The notes: generated by a model not told the origin, from the sequence alone. 64,000 nt of DNA from Pseudomonadota bacterium (GCA_021815925.1 JAKAZL010000002.1:1-64000), one strand, 5' to 3'. Positions 12,275 through 21,882 are shown, counted from the first letter of the stretch. Numbers and translations are program-made.

Positions 12275-14092
12275 ATGTCCACCGACTATCTGCCTCCCTC
12301 CGCACTGCAGCTCAGCCCGCGCCGGCACTCCACGGCCGCGCGTACCGTCGATGAGCTGGTCCGCGAGCAGCTCGAGCACTTCGGCATCGCCCCCGAGTCT
12401 GCGCACGGCCAAGCGCTCGCGCACCTCGCGCGAGCGCTGATCGATGCGAACGGCGCGGCCCAGGAGGCCTGGCGACTGACCACCGACACGCTCGCCCGCA
12501 TGGACCGGCGCGAGCGCATCGCGTGGTTCAATGCCAAGCGCTTCGCGTGCTTTCAGCTCGCCAAGGTGCTCGATACGCTGCAGAACCCGCTGCGCGCCAC
12601 CTATCAGTCGCTCATGGACGATGCGCCCACGGCCACCGCCAAGGGTCCCTATCCGCTGTTCGACAACGTCACGGCGCTGTTCAGCGCCACGCCGGTGATC
12701 ACGCGCACCGCGACCTACGTCTATGCGTGTACGGAATGGGTCGAGGACGCCTTCCAGGGCAAGGAGCTGCTGCACGAGATCTACTCGCGGCTGCTCAATC
12801 CGACCTCCATCTGCCTCGCCAACCACATCGTCGACCTGGAGGCCGGGCCGGAGGCGGCCGAGTATTTCGCCTGGAATTTCAACTCCGGCATGGCGGCCAT
12901 CGACGCCACGCTCGCCAATCTGCTCGGCTACGAGGACGTGGTGCTCGCCAGCCGTAACGTGTACGGCGGCACCTACCAGCTCCTGCACGACTGGTACGGC
13001 AAGCGCAGCAACCTCAGCGTCGCGGTCGAATGGTTCGATGGCGAGAGCGTCGAGGCCTTCGCCGCACAGCTGGCCGGACTCGAGCAGCGCCACGCCGCGC
13101 GCCTCGCGCAGGGTCGGCAGATCTACGTCTACCTCGAGTCCCCATGCAATCCGCACGGCAACATCCTCGACGTTCCCGCGATCTGCCGCGCCGCACATGC
13201 CAAGGGCCTGACGGTGATCTGCGATGCGACGGTGGGCACGCCCGTGCTGCAGCGCCTTCTGCAGCGTGCCGAGCGGACCGAACGGCCCGACTTCCTCATC
13301 CACTCGTACACCAAGGACATCTGCGGCTCGGGCAACACCACCGCCGGGGTGGTCATCGGCCGGACCGAGCGGATGTTCCTGCCCAAGGGCGCCACGGTGC
13401 GCGCCACCGGTCACGACGGCCACGAGCGCGAGTACCGCTGGGACGAGACCATGTTCTGGAACGTCTACTACGTCAAAGGCGCGTTTCTCGAGGCCGACAA
13501 GGCCTTCGAAGTGCTCAGCGGCATGCGCACCATGGAGCTGCGCGTACTGCAGAAGTGCATCAACACCATCGTACTGGCACGTGCTCTGTCGCTGCACCCG
13601 ATGATCAACGTGCACTGTTCCGCCGTTGCGAACCATCCCAACGGCGCGCTGCGCGAGCGCCTCATGACGCTCGGCCTGCCGGCACCGCTGTTCACCATCG
13701 ATTTCGAGGGCACGCCGCGTCACCCGCAGCGCCTCGAGCGAGCGCGGCTGCAGCGCCTGCTCGACAGCCTGGAGCCGGCCTTCGGCCTGCAGGTCACCCT
13801 CGGGCAGACCAACACCGTGGTCCTGTGCCCGGCGCTGACCAGCCACTCGGAGATGTCCGAACAGGCGCTGGCCGCTGCGGGCATCACGCCGAGCACGCTG
13901 CGCATCTCGGTCGGAGATGAAGATCCTCGTTACCTGCTCGAGCACCTGCGCCGCGCCGCGGAGCTCGCCGCCGGCGAGGAGGCGCCGCAGTTCGTCGCGG
14001 GTTTCCCCGCTCGTGCGCAGCTCAACCAGATCTACGCGCAAGTGTACGCGGACGTGCACCAGCGCTGGATCGCACAGCGCTGCGCGCAGTGA
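12275..14092 (+). CDS. Long Cys/Met-metabolism-type PLP-dependent enzyme
   Basis: The 605-residue product belongs to the cystathionine synthase/lyase fold-type I family. Visible hallmarks are YSRLLNPTS (family YSRxxNPT), the cofactor-stacking NVYGGTYQL, the cofactor Asp in ICDATVGTP, and the Schiff-base Lys347 in [12 protein letters not shown]. The family normally has about 390-430 residues. Here about 190 residues precede the YSR motif, and the PLP-Lys context differs from the usual SxTKYxxGH. A GGGGAA ribosome-binding site precedes ATG at 12275. Whether it is a gamma-synthase, a lyase or something else cannot be told. No methionine-pathway gene is adjacent. Confidence 0.8.
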   Translation: MSTDYLPPSALQLSPRRHSTAARTVDELVREQLEHFGIAPESAHGQALAHLARALIDANGAAQEAWRLTTDTLARMDRRERIAWFNAKRFACFQLAKVLDTLQNPLRATYQSLMDDAPTATAKGPYPLFDNVTALFSATPVITRTATYVYACTEWVEDAFQGKELLHEIYSRLLNPTSICLANHIVDLEAGPEAAEYFAWNFNSGMAAIDATLANLLGYEDVVLASRNVYGGTYQLLHDWYGKRSNLSVAVEWFDGESVEAFAAQLAGLEQRHAARLAQGRQIYVYLESPCNPHGNILDVPAICRAAHAKGLTVICDATVGTPVLQRLLQRAERTERPDFLIHSYTKDICGSGNTTAGVVIGRTERMFLPKGATVRATGHDGHEREYRWDETMFWNVYYVKGAFLEADKAFEVLSGMRTMELRVLQKCINTIVLARALSLHPMINVHCSAVANHPNGALRERLMTLGLPAPLFTIDFEGTPRHPQRLERARLQRLLDSLEPAFGLQVTLGQTNTVVLCPALTSHSEMSEQALAAAGITPSTLRISVGDEDPRYLLEHLRRAAELAAGEEAPQFVAGFPARAQLNQIYAQVYADVHQRWIAQRCAQ

Positions 14093-14097
14093 GGCCG

Positions 14098-14129
14098 GCG
14101 CGGTCGCGACCGCAAGGCCGCGACCGCGC
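14098..14129. terminator. Bidirectional terminator-like hairpin
   Basis: GCGCGGTCGCG (14098-14108) pairs perfectly with 14119-14129 across a 10-base loop. It sits in the 48-bp gap between two convergent genes, so it could end both transcripts. No T-run follows. Confidence 0.55.
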
Positions 14130-14140
14130 TGAACGCTCCC

Positions 14141-15220
14141 TCAGCGCACCGGATCGAGGAACAGCAGCCGTAGCGAGCCAGGCGCGAACGGCGAGCCGCT
14201 CGGCCGCTTACCGGCGTGCCAGGCCGCGAAGAACGCCTGCAGCGCCCGCGCCGTGGTGTGGGCGGCAACGACGAACACCCGAGCGCTACGCGGATCGAGC
14301 GCCATGGTACGCCCCGACAATGCGGTCTTCACCGTCGCCAGCGGCGCATACGTGTTCGCGTTGATCTCGCGGATGACCGATAGCGTGCCGTCGATCCCGT
14401 TGGAGCTGAAGATGAGCCGGCGCCGCGCATCGAAGCGGTCCGCGTCGGTGCCGCGGCCGATCGGCAGCGTCGCGACCACCGCGCCGTCGCGGGCGTTGAG
14501 CACGACGAGCCGGCCGTTCGAGCAGCTTGCGAACAGGCGGTGTGTCGCGGTGTCGATGGCGAGCCCATGCGGCCCACGGCAGGTCGGCATGGGCCAGGCC
14601 GCAGTGATCCGATCGCTCGCGGTGTCGATGCGGAAGATCTCATGATGCGTCACGCCGTTGACGTAGAGGTTGCCGCGGCCGTCCGGTACCGCGTATTCCA
14701 GGTCGCCGCCGATGTGGATCGTGCCCACCACCACGCGCCGCGCCGGATCGATCACCGCGACACTGCCGGTATCCCCGTCGATGACGAACGCATGAGCGCT
14801 CGAAGGATCGAATGCCACCGCATCGGCGCCCGGCTCGATCTTCAGCCGCGCCAGCACCCGCAATGACTTCAGACTGAACAGCACGGCCTGGCCCCGCCCG
14901 CCGTCATCGGTGATGCCCACACCGGCCTTCTCATCGAAGGCTATCCCGTGCGGCCCGCCGGGAATGGGTCCGACCTGACCGACGATCCGCCCGCCGCGGC
15001 CGTCGATCACCGTCAACCGGTTCCCATGCGCCACGAACACTCGCCGCGAGGCCGGCTCGTAGACGGCATAGTCCCAGCGCTCGGGCGCGCCGAGCGCCAC
15101 GCTGCGCACGACTCGATAAGTGAGGGTCCCGCGGGCCGCGGTCGGCTGCGCAAGACCGATCGCCGTGGCCGCAAGCCACAGCAGGGCGGCGAGTACGGAA
15201 CGGGTCATGACGTATCGCAC
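14141..15220 (-). CDS. Secreted YVTN-type beta-propeller protein
   Basis: The 359-residue protein has an N-terminal signal peptide (RSVLAALLWLAATAIGLAQP, likely cut after an Ala-containing site). Repeated propeller blades follow with phrases such as VFVAHGNRLTVIDG, AFVIDGDTGSVAVID and NLYVNGVTHHEIFRID. Such proteins are usually periplasmic or exported scaffolds or binding proteins; no catalytic motif is seen. GTG at 15220 is chosen because AGGAG lies seven bases upstream. ATG at 15208 is the alternative. It is divergent from the S53 peptidase gene, with a 211-bp gap where nothing else was recognised. Confidence 0.75.
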   Translation of the reverse strand: MRYVMTRSVLAALLWLAATAIGLAQPTAARGTLTYRVVRSVALGAPERWDYAVYEPASRRVFVAHGNRLTVIDGRGGRIVGQVGPIPGGPHGIAFDEKAGVGITDDGGRGQAVLFSLKSLRVLARLKIEPGADAVAFDPSSAHAFVIDGDTGSVAVIDPARRVVVGTIHIGGDLEYAVPDGRGNLYVNGVTHHEIFRIDTASDRITAAWPMPTCRGPHGLAIDTATHRLFASCSNGRLVVLNARDGAVVATLPIGRGTDADRFDARRRLIFSSNGIDGTLSVIREINANTYAPLATVKTALSGRTMALDPRSARVFVVAAHTTARALQAFFAAWHAGKRPSGSPFAPGSLRLLFLDPVR

Positions 15221-15431
15221 TGGCAATCTCCTCGGCCAAATTTACCGGGCAGGCGCTCTTGAGCGGCGCTGGCGATTATGGTCCCGCGGTGCGCGTCGGC
15301 GCCACGTCGGGGTCGCCCAGCTGACTCGTCTGCGTCTCGGGCTGTCGCAATTCGTCGTCACAAGTGGCGCGTGCAGGCCGATCGAGTTAGGGTTGAACCG
15401 CCAATCACGTCGGCTCGCCGAAGGAGGCCCC

Positions 15432-17006
15432 ATGAGCCGGATCGAGCTGCCCGGCAGCGCGCGCGAGCCGCTGCCCGGGGCGCGAGCGCTGCGTCCGGCG
15501 GCTGCCGATGAGCGTCTGGAGGCGACGCTCGTTCTGCGCCCCAGCGCCCCGCCGCTCTGGGACGAACACCTCGCGCGGCTCGGTCGCGGCGAGCCGGCGA
15601 CGCCGCTGACCCGTGAACAGTTCGCACAGCGCCATGGCGCGAGCGCGACTGACCTGCAGGCCGTTGTCACATTCGCCGCCGCGCACGGTCTGGCCGTGGT
15701 GCAACAGCATGCCGCGCGACGCACCGTCGTGGTGTGTGGCGAGGTGGCGCAGATGAATGCCGCATTCGGTGTCGAGTTGTGGCAGTTCGAGTATCCGCAG
15801 GGCACGTATCGCGCGCCGCGCGCGGCGGTGCGGCTGCCCACCGAGCTGCAGGACATCGTCGTGGCCGTGCTCGGGCTCGACGATCGGCCGCAGGCACGAC
15901 CGCATCTGCGCGTGTATGCCGGACCGAAGCCGCGCCGGTCGCGGGCGGCCGTGCCGCCCATGGCGTCATTCACCGCCGTGCAACTGGCCGCCCTGTACCA
16001 GTTTCCCGCCGGCGCTGCTCAGGGCGAGTGCATCGCGCTCATCGAGCTCGGCGGCGGATATCGTCCAAGCGATCTGAGCGCCTACTTCACCGCCCTCGCG
16101 CTGCCCGTGCCCGAGGTCGTTGCGGTATCCGTCGATCATGGCGCGAACACGCCGAGCGGCAATCCCAGCGGCGCTGACGGCGAGGTGATGCTGGACATCG
16201 AGGTGGCCGGAGCAGTCGCGCCGGCGGCAAAGCTCGCCGTCTACTTCGCGCCAAATACCGACGCGGGATTTCTCGATGCGCTCACCAGCGCAATCCATGA
16301 CACGGTGCACCGGCCGTCGGTGGTGTCGGTGAGCTGGGGCGCTCCGGAGTCCACCTGGACGGCTCAGGCGCTAAGCGCCATGGATCAGGCCCTGCAGGCC
16401 GCGGCACTCCTGGGTATCACCGTGTGCGTCGCTGCGGGCGACGGCGGCTCGAGCGACGGGATGCCCGGGACGGCTCCGCACGTGGACTTTCCGGCGTCGA
16501 GCCCGCATGCCCTCGCCTGCGGCGGAACGCGTCTGCGGGCCACGGCAGACGCCATCCTCAGCGAGTCGGTCTGGAACGACGGAACGCCGGCAGCAGGCGC
16601 CACCGGCGGCGGCGTCAGCGCGGTGTTCGCGCTGCCGCCCTGGCAGCAGGGACTACAGCTCACCGCTGCACAGGGCGTGCGCGAGCCGCTCACCCGGCGG
16701 GGGGTGCCGGATGTCGCGGCCGATGCCGATCCGCGCTCGGGCTACCAGGTGCGCGTCGATGGCACCGCCGCAATCTTCGGCGGCACGAGCGCCGTGGCTC
16801 CGCTCTGGGCGGGACTCATCGCGCGCCTCAACGCGCGGCGCGGGGTCACTGCCGGGCTGCTCAACCCGCTGCTCTATGCAAACCCCTCGGTGCTGCGCGA
16901 CATCACGCGAGGCGACAACGGCGCCTACCGCGCCTCGAGCGGTTGGGATGCCTGCACGGGCCTCGGCAGTCCCGGGGCACTGCTCGGTACCCTGCCGGGG
17001 TGGTGA
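15432..17006 (+). CDS. Kumamolisin-like S53 (sedolisin) peptidase
   Basis: This is a serine-carboxyl peptidase of 524 residues, a family usually active at acid pH. An N-terminal activation (pro) domain spans about 20-170. The catalytic Glu251 and Asp255 are in GEVMLDIE, the oxyanion Asp337 in AAGDGGSS, and the nucleophile Ser453 in GGTSAVAP. The C-terminus DITRGDNG...GLGSP resembles the family's calcium site. All key residues are present, so activity is expected. AAGGAGG eight bases before ATG at 15432 fixes the start. No obvious signal peptide is present, so its location is unclear. The neighbouring beta-propeller protein is divergent. Confidence 0.92.
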   Translation: MSRIELPGSAREPLPGARALRPAAADERLEATLVLRPSAPPLWDEHLARLGRGEPATPLTREQFAQRHGASATDLQAVVTFAAAHGLAVVQQHAARRTVVVCGEVAQMNAAFGVELWQFEYPQGTYRAPRAAVRLPTELQDIVVAVLGLDDRPQARPHLRVYAGPKPRRSRAAVPPMASFTAVQLAALYQFPAGAAQGECIALIELGGGYRPSDLSAYFTALALPVPEVVAVSVDHGANTPSGNPSGADGEVMLDIEVAGAVAPAAKLAVYFAPNTDAGFLDALTSAIHDTVHRPSVVSVSWGAPESTWTAQALSAMDQALQAAALLGITVCVAAGDGGSSDGMPGTAPHVDFPASSPHALACGGTRLRATADAILSESVWNDGTPAAGATGGGVSAVFALPPWQQGLQLTAAQGVREPLTRRGVPDVAADADPRSGYQVRVDGTAAIFGGTSAVAPLWAGLIARLNARRGVTAGLLNPLLYANPSVLRDITRGDNGAYRASSGWDACTGLGSPGALLGTLPGW

Positions 17007-17042
17007 GGCGCGCCGCGCGCCGAGGAGCGCTGGCGCCGCCGC

Positions 17043-17828
17043 TCAGATCTCGGTGAGGCCCTCGAGGTAGAAGACGCACTCCCCGACGAGCTCGACACGC
17101 TCGCCGTTCACCCGACACCACAGCTCTCCGCCGCGCCGCGACGCCTGGTAGGCGTGCAGAGACGACTTGGCGAGCCGCTCCGACCAATACGGTGCGAGCG
17201 CGCAATGGGCGCTGCCCGTGACCGGATCCTCGGGCACGCCGCGCGCCGGGGTGAAATAGCGGCTGACGCAGTCGAATTCGCCTTCGCCGCGTGCGGTGAC
17301 GATGACGCCCAGACGATCCAGCCGCGCGATGGCCCCGATGTCGGGCTGCAGCCTGCGCACGGCCTGTTCGCTCTCGAGCGTCACGAGATAGTTCACGGCG
17401 TCGGCGCGTACTTCCTGCGGTACGGCTCCGAGCGCGCGACGAAGCGCCTCGGAATCAGGCGCCGGTACGGTGGAACGGGCGGGAAAGTCCATGGCGTAGC
17501 CCGCACCGGAGCGCCTCACGTGCAGCGCGCCGCTCGCCGTGTGGAAGGTGACGGCCGGCCTGCCCGGCTCCAGCCGCTCGAGCACCACGGCGGCGCTCGC
17601 GAGCGTCGCGTGCCCGCAGAGCGGCACCTCCACGGCCGGCGTGAACCAGCGCAGCTGGTACGTGCCCTGCCCGCCGACGAGAAAGGCCGTTTCCGACAGG
17701 TTGTTTTCCTGCGCCAGCGCCTGCAGCACGGCGTCCGGCGGGAACGCCTCGAGCGGCATCACCGCCGCGGGATTGCCGCTGAAGCGCTGCCGGGTGAAGG
17801 CATCCACCTGGAACAGGCGCGTACCCAT
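17043..17828 (-). CDS. PhzF-family isomerase-like protein
   Basis: The 261-residue protein has the two-lobed diaminopimelate-epimerase-like fold of the PhzF family. It opens with FQVDAFT and FSGNPAAV, has the presumed catalytic Glu in NNLSETAF, and the GHATL and PVTGSAHC loops. Most members have no known substrate, and no phenazine genes are nearby, so phenazine synthesis should not be inferred. Its ATG overlaps the plsC stop by one base (TGATG), implying co-translation after plsC. Confidence 0.9.
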   Translation of the reverse strand: MGTRLFQVDAFTRQRFSGNPAAVMPLEAFPPDAVLQALAQENNLSETAFLVGGQGTYQLRWFTPAVEVPLCGHATLASAAVVLERLEPGRPAVTFHTASGALHVRRSGAGYAMDFPARSTVPAPDSEALRRALGAVPQEVRADAVNYLVTLESEQAVRRLQPDIGAIARLDRLGVIVTARGEGEFDCVSRYFTPARGVPEDPVTGSAHCALAPYWSERLAKSSLHAYQASRRGGELWCRVNGERVELVGECVFYLEGLTEI

Positions 17829-18565
17829 CAGGCCGTCTCCTCGCCCGCCGGCGCGCGGCCCTCGAGCCTCGCCACGGTGCCCTCGATCCAGCTCTGCACC
17901 TGCTGGTTGACCTCGCGCGGATCCCGACCGGCGGCGCTCACCGGCGGCCCGATCACCACGTGGATCGTGCCGGGACGCTTGCGCCAGCCGCGCCGCGGCC
18001 AGAAGCGGCCGGCATCGTGCGCCACGGGCACCAGCAGCCGGCCGGTCTCCGCCGCGAGCAGCGCGCCGCTGACGCCGTAGCGGCGCGTCTGGCCCGGCGG
18101 CATACGCGTACCTTCCGGAAAAATGATGATCCAGTCCCCTTCGGCCAGCCGCTCCTTGCCTTGAGCGATGACCTGACTCACCGCCGAGTGTCCCGACTTG
18201 CGGTCGATCGCGATCGCGTGCACCTGGCGGATGCCCCAGCCCACCGCCGGAATCCACGTCAGTTCGCGCTTGAGCACCCAGACCTGCCGCGGGAACACCA
18301 GGGCCATGGCGATGGTTTCCCACGAGGAGGAGTGCTTCCACAGCGCGATGTGATTGCCGGGGGGCAGGTTCTCCAGGCCCTCGATGTGGTACTCGAGCCG
18401 GCAGGTCCAGCGCAGCACCGTCAGCAGGACCCGCGACCAAACCCGCACCAGCGCGAAGCGGCGGGGAAACGGCAGCATGGCGCAGGCGATGACGAAGAAG
18501 ATCGCGTAGAGAAACGTCCAGAGGAACAGAAAGACCGTAAAGAACAGCGAGCCCAGCAGCTGCAT
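17828..18565 (-). CDS. plsC: 1-acyl-sn-glycerol-3-phosphate acyltransferase
   Basis: PlsC acylates lysophosphatidic acid to phosphatidic acid at the inner membrane. The 245-residue protein begins with a long hydrophobic anchor (about 1-35). Motif I reads HSSSWE, an H(X)4E form instead of the textbook H(X)4D; I believe this variant is common in proteobacterial PlsC, so the enzyme is likely active. Motif III FPEGTR is intact. It follows glyS by 9 bp. In Pseudomonas-type genomes gmhB usually lies between glyS and plsC; it is absent here. Confidence 0.9.
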   Translation of the reverse strand: MQLLGSLFFTVFLFLWTFLYAIFFVIACAMLPFPRRFALVRVWSRVLLTVLRWTCRLEYHIEGLENLPPGNHIALWKHSSSWETIAMALVFPRQVWVLKRELTWIPAVGWGIRQVHAIAIDRKSGHSAVSQVIAQGKERLAEGDWIIIFPEGTRMPPGQTRRYGVSGALLAAETGRLLVPVAHDAGRFWPRRGWRKRPGTIHVVIGPPVSAAGRDPREVNQQVQSWIEGTVARLEGRAPAGEETA

Positions 18566-18574
18566 GGGGATTCC

Positions 18575-20725
18575 TCAGCCCGGCAGACGCGACAAGTCGG
18601 CCACGCCCGCGAACAATGTGCGCATCTGGCGCAGCAGCGCCAGACGGTTCTCGCGCAGGCGCAGGTCTTCGTCCATGACCATGACTTCGTCGAAGAATCC
18701 GTCGACCGCCTGGCGCAGCCCAGCCAGCTCGGTCAGCGCGCCGGCATAGTCGCCGCGTTGCAAAGCGGAGCCGACGGCGGCCTGCACCGGCCGCAGCGCA
18801 TCGGCGAGGCGTCGCTCCGCCGGTGCCACGAGCAGCAGCGGATCGACCGGCGCGGCGCTCTCGCCGGGCGCATCCGCCAGCGCGCTCTTCTTCAGGATGT
18901 TGGCCACCCGCTTGTTGGCCGCGGTCAGGCTGGCCGCCTCCGGCAGCGCCAGGAACGCACGCAGCGCGGCCAGTCGCGCATCGAATTCGAGCGGCGAGCG
19001 CGGTCGCCGCGCGAGCACCGCGTCGAACATCTCGGTGCTGATGGCCCGGGTGCCGTCCGGCGTCGCGCTCTGCCCTTCCAGGTAATGGGCGCGCAGCCGC
19101 TCGAACACGTAATCGTAGAGCTCGCCGGCGGCATCGGGCAGCGCCGGAACGGGCTTGCCGGCGCCGAGCGCAATCCGCTCGATGTCCGCACGCGCCAGGC
19201 GCGAGGCGTGCTCGAGCAGCGCGGCCAGATCGAGCTCGATGCGCTTCTCGAGCAGGATGCGGATCAGTCCGATGGCTGCGCGGCGCAGTCCGAACGGGTC
19301 CTTGGTGCCGGTGGGCTTCTCGCCGATGGCGAAGATGCCCGCCAGGGTGTCGAGCTTGTCGGCGACCGCGAGCAGCGTTCCGGTGCCCGTGAGCGGCAGC
19401 GCGTCGCCCGCGGCGCGCGGCAGATAATGCTCCCCGATCGCGGCTGCGACCTCACGGTCCTCCCCGTCCGCCACGGCGTAGTGGGTGCCCATGGTCCCCT
19501 GCAGCTCCGGGAATTCTCCGACCAGCGCGGTGAGCAGGTCGCACTTGCAGAGCATCGCGGCGCGCTCGAGCGCAGCGCTCGACTGCCCGAGCGCGCTCGC
19601 CATCTGCACCGCCAGTGCACGGATGCGCCGGGCGCGGTCGCCGAGCGAGCCGAGCCGCGCCTGGAACGTGACCGCATCGAGCGCCTCGATCCGCGCGGCG
19701 AGCGCCGTCTTGCGGTCCTGCGCCCAGAAGAATGCCGCATCCGCGAGGCGCGGTCGCACCACGCGCTCGTTGCCTTCGATCACTTTCGCCGGCTCGCGGC
19801 TGTCGATGTTGGCAACCGCCACGAAATACGGCAGGAGCGTGCCATCGGCGCGCTCGACCGGGAAGTAGCGCTGGTGATCTTCCAGGGTCGAGATCAACAC
19901 CTCGCGGGGCAGCTCGAGGAAGCGCGGCTCGAAGCGCCCGGCGAGTGGCACCGGCCACTCCACCAGCGCGGTCACCTCATCGAGCAGCGCCTCGCGCACC
20001 AGTGCCCGCCCGCCGAGCGCGCTCGCGGCCTCGATCACGCCGGAATGAATCCGCTCGCGGCGCAGAGCAAAGTTCGCCACGACGTGACCGCGCTCGGCGA
20101 GCACCCGTTCGTATGCCCCAGGCCGCGCGAGGCGCAGCGGCCTCGGCGCGTGAAAGCGGTGTCCCCAGGTCACGGCCCCCGCGGGGATCTCCAGCAGCCT
20201 CGCCGGCACCACTGTCGAGCCCAGCAGCAGCACGATCCAGTGCACCGGACGGACAAACTGCGCCTCGCTCGCGCCCCAGCGCATGCGGCGCGGAACCGGC
20301 AGCGCATCGAGCGCCTGCTGCACGATCGCCGGCAGCAGCTCCGCGGTCGGCGCGCCGGCCTTGACGCCGGTGTAGTAGAGAAACGTCCCCTTCGCCTCGG
20401 TGCGCCGCTCGAGCGCCTCGATGGCGACCGCGCAGCTCGCGGCGAACGCCTGCGCGGCCCGCGTGGGCGCGCCGTCGGCATCGAACGCGGCGCTCACCGG
20501 CGGGCCGCGCCGCTCCACGCGCTGATCGGGCTGGCGCAGGGCCAGGCGCTTGACCCGGACCGCGAGCCGCCTCGGCGTGGCGAAGGACTCGAGCGCGCCG
20601 TGGCTCAGCGCCGCCTTGTCGAGGCCAGCCTCGATGCCGGCGGCGAACGCCTGCTCGAGCACACGCAGCGCATTCGGTGGCAGCTCCTCGGTGCCGATCT
20701 CAACCAGAAAGTCCTGCCTCTCCAT
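18575..20725 (-). CDS. glyS: Glycyl-tRNA synthetase beta subunit
   Basis: This is the beta chain of the alpha2-beta2 glycyl-tRNA synthetase, which carries tRNA recognition and an HD-like domain. It has about 716 residues (E. coli 689), starting MERQDFLVEIGTEELPP, the conserved N-terminus. Other typical stretches are FATPRRLAV, LEDHQRYFPV and GTKDPFGLRR. ATG at 20725 lies two bases after the glyQ stop, with GGGAG upstream. The long upstream extension of this frame overlaps glyQ and is not coding. Confidence 0.96.
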   Translation of the reverse strand: MERQDFLVEIGTEELPPNALRVLEQAFAAGIEAGLDKAALSHGALESFATPRRLAVRVKRLALRQPDQRVERRGPPVSAAFDADGAPTRAAQAFAASCAVAIEALERRTEAKGTFLYYTGVKAGAPTAELLPAIVQQALDALPVPRRMRWGASEAQFVRPVHWIVLLLGSTVVPARLLEIPAGAVTWGHRFHAPRPLRLARPGAYERVLAERGHVVANFALRRERIHSGVIEAASALGGRALVREALLDEVTALVEWPVPLAGRFEPRFLELPREVLISTLEDHQRYFPVERADGTLLPYFVAVANIDSREPAKVIEGNERVVRPRLADAAFFWAQDRKTALAARIEALDAVTFQARLGSLGDRARRIRALAVQMASALGQSSAALERAAMLCKCDLLTALVGEFPELQGTMGTHYAVADGEDREVAAAIGEHYLPRAAGDALPLTGTGTLLAVADKLDTLAGIFAIGEKPTGTKDPFGLRRAAIGLIRILLEKRIELDLAALLEHASRLARADIERIALGAGKPVPALPDAAGELYDYVFERLRAHYLEGQSATPDGTRAISTEMFDAVLARRPRSPLEFDARLAALRAFLALPEAASLTAANKRVANILKKSALADAPGESAAPVDPLLLVAPAERRLADALRPVQAAVGSALQRGDYAGALTELAGLRQAVDGFFDEVMVMDEDLRLRENRLALLRQMRTLFAGVADLSRLPG

Positions 20726-20727
20726 GC

Positions 20728-21642
20728 TCACGCTCCCGCCGCCGTGTGCAGCATGGGGAAGCCCATGGCCTGTCGAGTCTCGAAGTACGAGCGCGCCACG
20801 GCGCTCGCGAGCGTGCGCACGCGCAGGATGTAGCGCTGGCGCTCGGTGACCGAGATGGCCCCGCGCGCATCGAGCAGGTTGAAGGTGTGCGACGCCTTGA
20901 GCACCTGCTCGTACGCCGGCAGCGGCAGGCCTGCATCGAGCAGGGCCCGGCAGGACTGCTCGTGGTCCTCGAAGTGACGCAGCAGTGACGGCACGTCGGC
21001 GCACTCGAAGTTGTAACGCGATTGCTCCACCTCGTTCTGGTGGAAGACATCCCCGTAGCTCACGCGGCCGCGCGGACCGTCGGTCCAGAGGATGTCGTAC
21101 AGGCTCTCCACGCCCTGCAGGTACATCGCCAGGCGCTCCAGTCCATAGGTGATCTCGCCGCTGACCGGCCGGCAGTCGAGGCCCCCGACCTGTTGGAAAT
21201 AGGTGAACTGGGTGATCTCCATGCCGTTCAGCCAGACCTCCCAGCCGAGCCCCCAGGCGCCGAGGCTCGGGGACTCCCAGTTGTCCTCGACGAAACGCAC
21301 GTCATGCACCAGCGGATCGAGTCCGAGCGCGCGCAGGCTGCCCAGATACTGCTCGATCAGATCCGGCGGCGAGGGTTTGATGAGGACCTGGAACTGGTAG
21401 TAGTGCTGCAGCCTGAACGGATTTTCACCGTAGCGCCCGTCGGTCGGCCGACGGGACGGCTGTGCGTACGCGGCGCTCCAGGGCTCCGGGCCGATCGAGC
21501 GCAGGAAGGTGGCGGTATGGAACGTTCCGGCGCCCACCTCCATGTCGTACGGCTGCAGCACGATGCAGCCGCGCTCGGACCAGTAGCGCTGCAGCGCGAA
21601 GATCAGATCCTGGAACGTGCGGGGCGGGGCCGGGATTTTCAT
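20728..21642 (-). CDS. glyQ: Glycyl-tRNA synthetase alpha subunit
   Basis: This is the catalytic alpha chain that activates glycine and aminoacylates tRNA-Gly. It has 304 residues (E. coli 303), from ATG at 21642 ([14 protein letters not shown]). The class II active-site stretches are well kept: [26 protein letters not shown] and [19 protein letters not shown]. It is the first gene of the leftward glyQ-glyS-plsC-phzF group. Confidence 0.97.
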   Translation of the reverse strand: MKIPAPPRTFQDLIFALQRYWSERGCIVLQPYDMEVGAGTFHTATFLRSIGPEPWSAAYAQPSRRPTDGRYGENPFRLQHYYQFQVLIKPSPPDLIEQYLGSLRALGLDPLVHDVRFVEDNWESPSLGAWGLGWEVWLNGMEITQFTYFQQVGGLDCRPVSGEITYGLERLAMYLQGVESLYDILWTDGPRGRVSYGDVFHQNEVEQSRYNFECADVPSLLRHFEDHEQSCRALLDAGLPLPAYEQVLKASHTFNLLDARGAISVTERQRYILRVRTLASAVARSYFETRQAMGFPMLHTAAGA

Positions 21643-21767
21643 GACTGCGCCGATCGAGCAAAACGGCCGCCGAGTATAACCAAGCCGCACCCGCCGAGAG
21701 CGCCGCACCAAAATCAGGCACCGTCAAGCGGCTGCTTCTTTAGCCGCGCAGCGTGCTCGTGGTCACA

Positions 21768-21784
21768 TGCACTATTTTGGTGCT
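21768..21784. promoter_or_regulatory. NtrC-binding site 1 upstream of glnA
   Basis: TGCAC and GGTGC half-sites are separated by six bases, the same spacing as in the E. coli glnA NtrC sites. It lies about 110 bp upstream of the predicted glnA transcription start, a normal enhancer distance. Confidence 0.7.
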
Positions 21785-21796
21785 ATCGTGTTGCTT

Positions 21797-21817
21797 AGCG
21801 CACCTAAATGGTGCGCT
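21797..21817. promoter_or_regulatory. NtrC-binding site 2 upstream of glnA
   Basis: AGCGCACC and GGTGCGCT form perfect 8-bp arms around TAAAT and contain GCAC-N6-GGTGC. The centre is about 31 bp from that of site 1, roughly three helical turns, so paired NtrC dimers could sit on one DNA face. Confidence 0.75.
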
Positions 21818-21866
21818 TTGTTGAGCTCTTAACGCGCAACAAATTGATTTTAAAGGGTTAATGATT

Positions 21867-21882
21867 TGGCACGCGGCATGCA
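21867..21882 (+). promoter_or_regulatory. Sigma-54 promoter of glnA
   Basis: TGGCACGCGGCATGCA has the -24 GG and -12 GC exactly ten bases apart and matches the TGGCAC-N5-TTGCA pattern with one mismatch at the -12 box. Transcription would start near 21893, leaving a leader of about 128 bases in which I see no other element. The sequence just after it (TGCACTATTGAAGTGC) is another NtrC-like half-site pair. Confidence 0.75.

Noticed and set aside
12104-14059. Upstream extension of the aldo/keto reductase frame across the PLP-enzyme gene
   Set aside because: The homologous part starts at 12103; the rest is antisense to a real coding region.
17043-17828. PhzF homologue as evidence for phenazine synthesis
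   Set aside because: No other phz gene is present and most family members act elsewhere.
17960-20833. Long plus-strand open frame of 957 codons opposite plsC and glyS
   Set aside because: Antisense to well-identified genes; low-complexity composition, no domain seen.
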